Origin: CAZMOK01 sp964567785
Lineage (GTDB): Bacteria; Bacteroidota; Bacteroidia; Bacteroidales; JAGOPY01
NCBI GenBank assembly: GCA_964567785.1
Contig: CAZMOK010000078.1
Coordinates: 1 to 11,059 of the forward strand
Length of the DNA stretch: 11,059 nucleotides
Direction: 5' to 3'
Shown here: one piece after another, positions 6,655 to 11,059 of the stretch
Layout: each line of letters begins with the position of its first letter
How positions within the stretch are numbered: position 1 is the first letter of the stretch
Position numbers and translations under genes: made by a program
Notes under the pieces: model-generated
Seen by the model: only the letters and a program-made list of their open reading frames with translations
What the model was told of the DNA's origin: nothing
The model's database searches: none

Positions 6655-8712
6655 TTATCGCCAGAATCTAAGTAAAAACGTTTCCACTGCCAGGAAAACC
6701 AGGGCGAAGATAATGAATAAACGCCAAAGCTTTTGCCCTTGTTTGATATCCTTGAGTTGTTGTGAAATAGGGGTTTCAGCTTCGTTGAGTATCTGGGCCG
6801 ACCTGATCCCGGCAGCCTCGGAAAGTTCGATTATTCTTTCAGCATCAAGGTACGAAAGGTCCGACTCTCTCCTGTCGTAATTGAACGAGAGCGCTTTCAG
6901 CACCTCATTGTTGTAATGCATTTCATACTGGCCGGCTTCGGTAACCTGGTCGTAAACAAGGATGCTGGCCTGGTTATTGACCATTCTCACTTCGGGTATG
7001 AACTCATAGTCCCCGTCGATCTTCCTGATCTTGTAAACATCGTCACCCTGCGGCCTTTCTCCTTCGTAAGTGATCACTTCGTCACTGTCGATGAAGTAGT
7101 ACAGCGGTGCAGTGGCGGCACTTAGAAGGCCTATGTTGAAAAGGGTCGGGACAAAGATGGCATGCCTGTGAAAATTGCTGAAAGCATCATCGAGTGGCAC
7201 TGCAAGCAGGTACAGACTGCCTTTGCCAAATTCCTTTGAAGAGAGAAAAGGCTGCCGGTTTTCGAGCCTGAGCAGGGTAATCATGCCGGTGCCGGGCCTG
7301 TCGGTAATCGCATAATAGGTCTTTACAGCCGGCAGATCAATGTTTTCGTTTTCCCTTCTCGACTCCTCTTCAAATACATCCCTGAAAACAGGATGCTGCT
7401 CTTCAATATAGTTAACTCTTGTCTGAACAGTATTCTTCACCGAATACCCGGGGGCATCCAGTTCCCTCAGGAACAACCTGTAGGAGCTCCTGTCCAGGTC
7501 AACCGGGGGAATTACGAACAAGCTCCCGCCAGATCCGACAAAATCTTTCAGTTCTGAGGCCAGGCCGGAGGAAACCTGTTCAAGGCCATTCAGGATGATG
7601 AGGTTGTAATTCCTGAAGGCCGCATAATTAAGGGTATTCACCTGGGTGTTGATGAAATCAAAAGCCTCGTCGTTGCCAAAAAGGGCATCCAGGTAAGAGC
7701 TTTCCTGTCCGGCATTGATAGCCATTACAGGAAGCGCCTCTTTTACCAGGAAGTTGAGGTAAAACTTGTCATCGTAGGTAATGGGATAGTCAGTGATCTC
7801 TATGGTGGCATACTGGTAACCCGGCTGCTTGATCGTAAACGGCAGTTCTACGTCAATGTACTGCCCGGCGCGCAGGTTGAAGCTGGCAAGTGCCTTCTGG
7901 CTGTTGTTTATGTATAGCTTGACCGGTATTTTCTCGTAATCGGTTTCCGACCTGTTGTTGATCCTGGCCATCAGTTTGACATTCTGGTTCAACTGATGGA
8001 CGGGCGATTCGAACCAGCAGGAATCGATAAACAGGTTGTCCTGCGAGAAAGAGCTGACAGGGACATAAAAGAGGTTGATCGCGCTGTCGACGGTAATATC
8101 CTCAATATCTGAAATGCTTTTCTGAAAATCGGAAATAATGAACACCGACTTGTTGAGCCCCTGCTTTTCCAAAAGGACATCTTCCTGCCGCCTGATCACT
8201 TCCGATAGATTTTTTACCGAAGGGGTAATGTTTATGTCCTGCAGGTAATCGAGGAATTCATCCCTTGCAACAAGGCGCTGGTGCTTCCCCTCGAAATCGT
8301 GGGTGAGGAGCTGGAATTCATCGGATGTACCGAAGGTCATTGCTATTTCCCCGGCCTTGTTCACTGCCCTGTCGTAAAGGGAGCCTGTTCCCGTACGGCC
8401 CTCCATGCTGAACGAATTATCAACAAAAATGCTTACGGCGTGGCCTGCCCTCTGGTCGATCGCGGTATCCTTTTGAGGGATATAGGGTTGTGCAAAAGCC
8501 ATTACCAGTGCGGCAATGGCCAGGATCCTCATGAGCAGGGTCAGCAGGTGCTGTATCCTTGTTTTTCTTTTATTCTCCAGCTTGAGTTCCTCCAGGTACC
8601 TGACATTGGTGAAATATACCTTCCTGAACCTCCGGAAATTGAAAAGGTGAATAATTATGGGGATAGCTATGGCGAAGAGCCCCCAGAGTATGTTTGGGTA
8701 GATGAATGACAC
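6655..8712 (-). CDS. BatA-domain membrane protein with degenerate VWA and GATase1-like domains
   Basis: A 685-residue inner-membrane protein. Residues 1-80 are the BatA N-terminal double-transmembrane domain (helices about 7-24 and 56-76, with IPIIIHLFNFRRFRKVYF between). A von Willebrand A-like domain follows, with the metal-site motif DNSFS at 98-102 and FIISDFQKS at 191-199. Residues about 325-405 resemble the GATase1-like fold (YNLIILNGLEQV, GSGGSLFVIPP). A last membrane helix occupies about 662-682, so the large middle part should face the periplasm. BatA-type proteins are common in Bacteroidota and have been linked to aerotolerance and envelope stress, but the molecular role is not established. 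The start is GTG: an in-frame TAA lies at 8722-8724, four codons upstream, and the next ATG (codon 61) would remove the first helix. A good promoter lies at 8785-8792. Confidence 0.9.
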   Translation of the reverse strand: MSFIYPNILWGLFAIAIPIIIHLFNFRRFRKVYFTNVRYLEELKLENKRKTRIQHLLTLLMRILAIAALVMAFAQPYIPQKDTAIDQRAGHAVSIFVDNSFSMEGRTGTGSLYDRAVNKAGEIAMTFGTSDEFQLLTHDFEGKHQRLVARDEFLDYLQDINITPSVKNLSEVIRRQEDVLLEKQGLNKSVFIISDFQKSISDIEDITVDSAINLFYVPVSSFSQDNLFIDSCWFESPVHQLNQNVKLMARINNRSETDYEKIPVKLYINNSQKALASFNLRAGQYIDVELPFTIKQPGYQYATIEITDYPITYDDKFYLNFLVKEALPVMAINAGQESSYLDALFGNDEAFDFINTQVNTLNYAAFRNYNLIILNGLEQVSSGLASELKDFVGSGGSLFVIPPVDLDRSSYRLFLRELDAPGYSVKNTVQTRVNYIEEQHPVFRDVFEEESRRENENIDLPAVKTYYAITDRPGTGMITLLRLENRQPFLSSKEFGKGSLYLLAVPLDDAFSNFHRHAIFVPTLFNIGLLSAATAPLYYFIDSDEVITYEGERPQGDDVYKIRKIDGDYEFIPEVRMVNNQASILVYDQVTEAGQYEMHYNNEVLKALSFNYDRRESDLSYLDAERIIELSEAAGIRSAQILNEAETPISQQLKDIKQGQKLWRLFIIFALVFLAVETFLLRFWR

Positions 8713-8723
8713 TGTCAGTTTTT

Positions 8724-8764
8724 AGTGTTGAGTGTTTAGTGTTTAATTGAATGTTCGATGTTCG
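8724..8764. repeat. Tandem heptamer arrays in the BatA leader
   Basis: Three AGTGTTK units (AGTGTTG, AGTGTTT, AGTGTTT at 8724-8744), a 6-bp spacer, then two ATGTTCG units (8751-8764). Both halves have a strict 7-bp period. On the minus strand they lie between the promoter and the GTG start of the BatA-type gene, so they should form most of its roughly 66-nt untranslated leader. Confidence 0.75.
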
Positions 8765-8784
8765 ATTTCTTTATTGTTAGCGTG

Positions 8785-8792
8785 CAAAGTTA
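8785..8792 (-). promoter_or_regulatory. Bacteroidota -7 promoter element for the batA-hydrolase-parC transcript
   Basis: The minus strand reads TAACTTTG, a perfect match to TAnnTTTG, followed by the GCA often seen after it. No good -33 TTG is present at 19-21 bp; the corresponding stretch is GTTATAC-like. Transcription would start near 8778, about 66 nt before the GTG start codon. Confidence 0.6.
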
Positions 8793-8939
8793 ATGTTTAC
8801 TGTCAGGTATAACTGCCGGGGGGAGGGAAAATTGTGAACAGCTTTTTAAGAGTTGAGTTTGAGATCCATGACCAACAGGATGTTTTTTTACTTCAGGCTC
8901 CTGCAGATCGTTAAATAAGTCCTAATTCTTTCAAATAGC

Positions 8940-8970
8940 TTGACAAGCAAACAGAGGAGAATTACTTTTA
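8940..8970 (+). promoter_or_regulatory. Bacteroidota-type promoter for the lipoprotein/helical-protein pair
   Basis: TTG at 8940-8942 (within TTGACA) is followed by exactly 20 bp and TACTTTTA (8963-8970), one mismatch from TAnnTTTG. A start near 8977 leaves about 30 nt of A/T-rich leader before the ATG at 9007, with no Shine-Dalgarno sequence. The rest of the 294-bp divergent gap outside the promoters and the heptamers holds nothing I can name. Confidence 0.6.
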
Positions 8971-9006
8971 TGACTGTCAAGTATTGAACCAGTAAATAAT
9001 AATTTC

Positions 9007-9882
9007 ATGAGACCAGGAATAGCTTTTTTATTGATCCCCCTGTTTCTCTTGTCCTGTGCTTCAGGCAGGATGATCGAGCTAGGGAGCCAGGCTTCCAGGG
9101 CAGGCATGGAGGTTTGCAATGAGGCCCTTGATGTGTATTCAACGTTGTCGGAGCAACGTGAAAAAGACAAATTTTACCAGGACAGGGTAGAAATACTATT
9201 AAATCGCGATCCGGCCAACACGACCCTTCCTGACACGGAGACTGTGGATTATTCGGAACAGATCCGGTTGCGAAAGAAAGCCTACAAAAGCCTGCTTAAC
9301 ACATACAGGGTCTTTAACTTATTGACTGACAAGGAGTATGGCAATAAGAACGAAGAGGCCCTGGCTGCGCTGCAGAACAGCTATAATTCCATAGCAGGCC
9401 TGCCTGAATTGCCGGGGGAGGTAAGTACCAGGTTGCCTGAGGTTGCCGGGTACCTTTCAGAAACTTTCCAGGCAAAAAAGATCAAAAAACACAACAAGGC
9501 TTTATACGCACTGTCAGAAGCATACCTGGAACTCTGGAAAAAAGATTCGGAGATATGGATCGATTACCTTGACCAGGTGTATGATGGATATGCAAGGAGG
9601 CTGAACCAGGTAAGCTCAGACAAATACAACCCTGAAGCAATTGCGAGAAACCTGGACCTGCCTTACAGTGACGATGCGGTATTGCTGATGATGTACCGGC
9701 TTGAACTGAGAAAGGAAATAAGGGAAGAAAAAAATGAGATCATAAAAGAAATTGAAGATGTGGAAAAAGCCCTCACGGAACTCACCACCGTACATTCAGA
9801 GATCTCCAAAGACAAGCCCGGCATAACCGAAATAATATCAACGCTTGACAAAATTGAAGAAATAGTAGAAAAAAACAATTAG
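9007..9882 (+). CDS. Helical lipoprotein of unknown function
   Basis: A 291-residue predicted lipoprotein. The signal peptide (1-16) has a hydrophobic core and lipobox LLSC, so Cys17 would be lipidated; ASGRMIE follows, with no acidic surface-export cluster. The mature protein is almost wholly charged helix: about 75-115, 140-200 (many Lys, Tyr and Leu) and a long heptad-like segment about 225-290 (KEIREEKNEIIKEIEDVEK), consistent with a helical bundle ending in a coiled coil. There is no second membrane segment. Apart from Cys17 it has one cysteine, near residue 37. I recognise no family. The gene reads away from the housekeeping block, has its own promoter, and is followed after 4 bp by a second helical protein, so the two are probably translated together and may bind each other. 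Confidence 0.8.
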   Translation: MRPGIAFLLIPLFLLSCASGRMIELGSQASRAGMEVCNEALDVYSTLSEQREKDKFYQDRVEILLNRDPANTTLPDTETVDYSEQIRLRKKAYKSLLNTYRVFNLLTDKEYGNKNEEALAALQNSYNSIAGLPELPGEVSTRLPEVAGYLSETFQAKKIKKHNKALYALSEAYLELWKKDSEIWIDYLDQVYDGYARRLNQVSSDKYNPEAIARNLDLPYSDDAVLLMMYRLELRKEIREEKNEIIKEIEDVEKALTELTTVHSEISKDKPGITEIISTLDKIEEIVEKNN

Positions 9883-9886
9883 GACC

Positions 9887-10219
9887 ATGATAGAAGAATT
9901 GAAAGAGAAGCTCGAAAAAGCTTTGAAAGAATATGAAAACAACGAGGCAAGGCTCAGGTCAAAGGCATTTGATGAAGGCGGACAGGCGGCAGTTGATAAG
10001 CTAAGGCGCAATTACACCCGGATGCGGAACGAATACATGAACTTGCTGAAGATACAGCTTGATGAGAATGCGGCAGGTTACCGGCAATTGATAGAAGACG
10101 CAGATAAGGAGGCTGCCGAATTAAAAAAGAGCCTGGGCCGGTTGGATAAGGTAACAGATATAATTAATCTCATGTCGTCTGTTGCCGGGAAAGTCGGGAA
10201 GCTGGCGGTGATGGTTTAG
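9887..10219 (+). CDS. Small helical protein partnered with the lipoprotein
   Basis: A 110-residue protein with no signal peptide. Residues 1-50 are a highly charged helix with heptad spacing (IEELKEKLEKALKEYENN), a second charged helix spans about 50-90, and the last 20 residues are markedly more hydrophobic and uncharged (DIINLMSSVAGKVGKLAVMV), like an amphipathic or short membrane-associating tail. The family is not recognised. The stop codon of the lipoprotein gene provides the AGGA of a Shine-Dalgarno-like TTAGGACC just before this ATG; this is the only clear ribosome site I see in the window and suggests coupled translation. With no export signal, it would be cytoplasmic while its neighbour is a lipoprotein, so direct contact needs another route or a non-classical export. 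Confidence 0.75.
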   Translation: MIEELKEKLEKALKEYENNEARLRSKAFDEGGQAAVDKLRRNYTRMRNEYMNLLKIQLDENAAGYRQLIEDADKEAAELKKSLGRLDKVTDIINLMSSVAGKVGKLAVMV

Positions 10220-10222
10220 ATG

Positions 10223-10258
10223 TCTGTGAATTTGTGACGATTCGTGAGATTGTACGTT
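10223..10258. repeat. Degenerate short repeat with GTGA core
   Basis: GTGA recurs at 10226, 10234 and 10244 in similar context (CTGTGAAT, TTGTGACG, TCGTGAGA) right after the stop codon at 10219. Spacing is 8 then 10 bp, so it may be a decayed octamer array like the others in the window, or chance. Confidence 0.3.
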
Positions 10259-10308
10259 TATATTTTCACTTTGACATATTTGTCGTTTTTGGCCAGGCAG
10301 CCGGAAAA

Positions 10309-10328
10309 CCCCACCCCTGCCCCTCCCC
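10309..10328 (-). other. G-quadruplex motif (minus strand), C-rich i-motif on plus strand
   Basis: The minus strand reads G4-A-G4-CA-G4-T-G4: four uninterrupted runs of four guanines with loops of 1, 2 and 1 nt. This is a textbook, unusually strong quadruplex pattern in a genome of moderate GC. It lies 90 bp after the small helical gene and 280 bp before the 133-aa gene, in the 389-bp intergenic region. Confidence 0.8.
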
Positions 10329-10370
10329 ATGAAACCACGCGGCTCCGGGAGATGAGGCAACGGGGAGGGG
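10320..10370 (+). terminator. Hairpin after the lipoprotein operon, possible terminator
   Basis: CCCCTCCCC (10320-10328) pairs perfectly with GGGGAGGGG (10362-10370), a 9-bp all-GC (one A-T) stem with a 33-nt loop, followed by AATTGTTTT. The position fits a terminator for the 9007-10219 pair, but the loop is long and the T-tract interrupted. The left arm is also the last half of the quadruplex motif, so the element may instead be a dispersed REP-like repeat. Confidence 0.4.
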
Positions 10371-10462
10371 GAATTGTTTTAAATAATTGCCAACCTTCTA
10401 CAAGTATATAACCCCTCCGGGGTTGGGATTGTCTCCGGGTTTGCCTTTCATTCCATGAAACC
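10327..10462 (+). repeat. Direct repeat pair CCATGAAACC
   Basis: CCATGAAACC occurs at 10327-10336 and again at 10453-10462, and each copy is followed after 7 or 8 bp by TCCGG. The spacing between copies is 126 bp and brackets the right hairpin arm and the AACCCC palindrome. It may mark the ends of a small decayed element or be coincidence. Confidence 0.35.
10410..10424. repeat. Short perfect hairpin AACCCC-TCC-GGGGTT
   Basis: A 6-bp perfect inverted repeat with a 3-nt loop. No T-run follows on the plus strand, though the minus strand has the A/T-rich TATATACTTG after it, so it is not a clear terminator. The AACCCC...GGGGTT form looks like the compact palindromes that recur in Bacteroidota intergenic DNA, from memory rather than a search. 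Confidence 0.5.
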
Positions 10463-10555
10463 GTGAGAAATCCGGAAAATATCAGGAAGCCATGTTATAA
10501 GATCCGGGACAGATACAGGATATCTTTTCAGATTTTTTCAATTCCCAGTTTTCCT

Positions 10556-10563
10556 TATATTTG
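10556..10563 (+). promoter_or_regulatory. Bacteroidota -7 promoter element for the 133-aa protein gene
   Basis: TATATTTG is a perfect match to TAnnTTTG. The -33 position about 20 bp upstream is a T-run (TTTTTTC) rather than TTG. Transcription would begin near 10570, giving a leader of about 39 nt with an A7 run before the ATG at 10609. Confidence 0.6.
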
Positions 10564-10608
10564 GCCCTTTACCAGTCTTATTAACCCAATAAAAAAACCA
10601 GCGTAATT

Positions 10609-11010
10609 ATGGCAACAGTAAAGTACATGACATCAGGCCCTGTTTCAGGAGGGGAGATCAAAGTAGATGTGGAAAGCCCTACCGACACACAGCAGGAATC
10701 GGGTTTTGACAAAAACAGTCCCCCGTCAGGCAAAAGCGCCAGCCAGGCCGACATTTACCTCTCGGGCTCCTCGACTACCGGCAGCTTTTCCGTTGAGAAC
10801 GGCACCATAGATGTTTACCACTTCAAGGGTGGAAATGGCGGCATGGTGGCAAAAACCGTATTAATCGACGAAAACGGCCAGGAACATGCCTACAGCAAAG
10901 GAACAAACCAGTCGATCCAGGCAGGCACGTACAGGCATAAAGTATGGGGCGTGATCGAGGACGACGGCTCGATCCACAGCGGGATTTATTACACCCCGGC
11001 CGGAAGCTGA
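10609..11010 (+). CDS. Uncharacterised 133-aa predicted beta-rich protein
   Basis: A 133-residue protein without signal peptide, membrane segment or cysteine. The first 55 residues are rich in Ser, Gly, Thr, Pro and Asp (SPTDTQQESGFDKNSPPSGK) and look disordered. From about residue 57 alternating polar/hydrophobic stretches (GSFSVENGTIDVYHF, KTVLIDENGQEHAY, GTYRHKVWGVIEDDG, SGIYYTP) suggest six or so beta strands with tight Gly/Asn turns, like a small beta sandwich; that fold is inference. The family is not recognised. Codons use G or C at third positions more than the neighbouring helical genes, especially after 10720. It has its own promoter and is separated from the lipoprotein pair by 389 bp, so a shared function is possible but not shown. 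The reading frame is convincingly coding, with an A-rich leader and a promoter of the right type. Confidence 0.7.
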   Translation: MATVKYMTSGPVSGGEIKVDVESPTDTQQESGFDKNSPPSGKSASQADIYLSGSSTTGSFSVENGTIDVYHFKGGNGGMVAKTVLIDENGQEHAYSKGTNQSIQAGTYRHKVWGVIEDDGSIHSGIYYTPAGS

Positions 11011-11014
11011 ATAT

Positions 11015-11059
11015 CAGTCGTCAGTCGTCAGTCATCAGTCGTCAGTCGTCAGTCATCAG
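11015..11059. repeat. Tandem heptamer array with 21-bp higher-order unit, CAGTCRT type
   Basis: Six complete 7-bp units and the start of a seventh run off the window edge: CAGTCGT, CAGTCGT, CAGTCAT, then the same three again, then CAG. The pattern is thus a perfect 21-bp duplication made of heptamers. It begins 4 bp after the stop codon of the 133-aa gene. Confidence 0.9.

Noticed and set aside
8281..8709. Plus-strand open frame opposite the BatA start
   Set aside because: Mirror of the coding strand of a protein with clear transmembrane and VWA motifs.
8880..8918. Twelve-codon open frame starting ATG in the divergent gap
   Set aside because: Too short, no ribosome site, and it lies upstream of the promoter at 8940-8970; nothing supports translation.
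10261..10285. Promoter or operator around TTTGACATATTTGTCG
   Set aside because: GACA...TGTC gives only a 4-bp arm, and CATATTTG has no suitably spaced -33 box and no gene nearby.
10121..10360. Minus-strand open frame over the hairpin region
   Set aside because: Its translation is Arg/Gly/Pro low complexity produced by the G-rich element, with no promoter or ribosome site.
10410..10424. Rho-independent terminator at the AACCCC hairpin
   Set aside because: The stem is only 6 bp and no T-run follows on the plus strand; kept as a palindrome instead.

Overview
The window looks like chromosome of a Bacteroidota bacterium, probably an anaerobic or microaerophilic member near Bacteroidales/Marinilabiliales. 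The reasons are: a ParC of the Bacteroidota type (TGMYQNW-like opening written here as SGMYQNWFLDYASYVILE, and a Tyr-containing AAPRYIEAR block); a BatA-type double-transmembrane VWA protein; an FprA flavodiiron protein; near absence of Shine-Dalgarno sequences; and several promoters of the Bacteroidota TTG-N20-TAnnTTTG form. Rank below phylum is inference.

Layout. Positions 1-999 (+) hold the 3' part of a quinone-oxidoreductase-like dehydrogenase that runs in from the left edge. A 177-bp convergent gap (1000-1176) is packed with three short tandem arrays. From 8712 down to 1177 five genes all read on the minus strand: a BatA-domain membrane protein, an isochorismatase-family hydrolase and parC (gaps of 11 and 18 bp, so very likely one transcript), then, after 86 bp with its own possible promoter, fprA and a lipoprotein (17 bp gap). 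A 294-bp divergent gap (8713-9006) carries a clear promoter in each direction and more heptamer repeats. On the plus strand from 9007 come a helical lipoprotein and a small helical protein separated by 4 bp, then a 389-bp intergenic region with a very strong G-quadruplex motif and two hairpins, then a 133-aa predicted beta-rich protein with its own promoter. The window ends inside another heptamer array.

How the genes work together. The minus-strand block is mostly housekeeping: chromosome decatenation (ParC), envelope-linked BatA function, and O2/NO detoxification (FprA). The plus-strand set 9007-11010 is the accessory part. I do not recognise any of its three proteins; a surface or periplasmic helical lipoprotein translationally linked to a small helical partner is the best lead for something undescribed. 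The other notable theme is non-coding: every intergenic gap over 150 bp contains strict 7- or 8-bp tandem arrays, and one contains a G4/i-motif element overlapping a hairpin.
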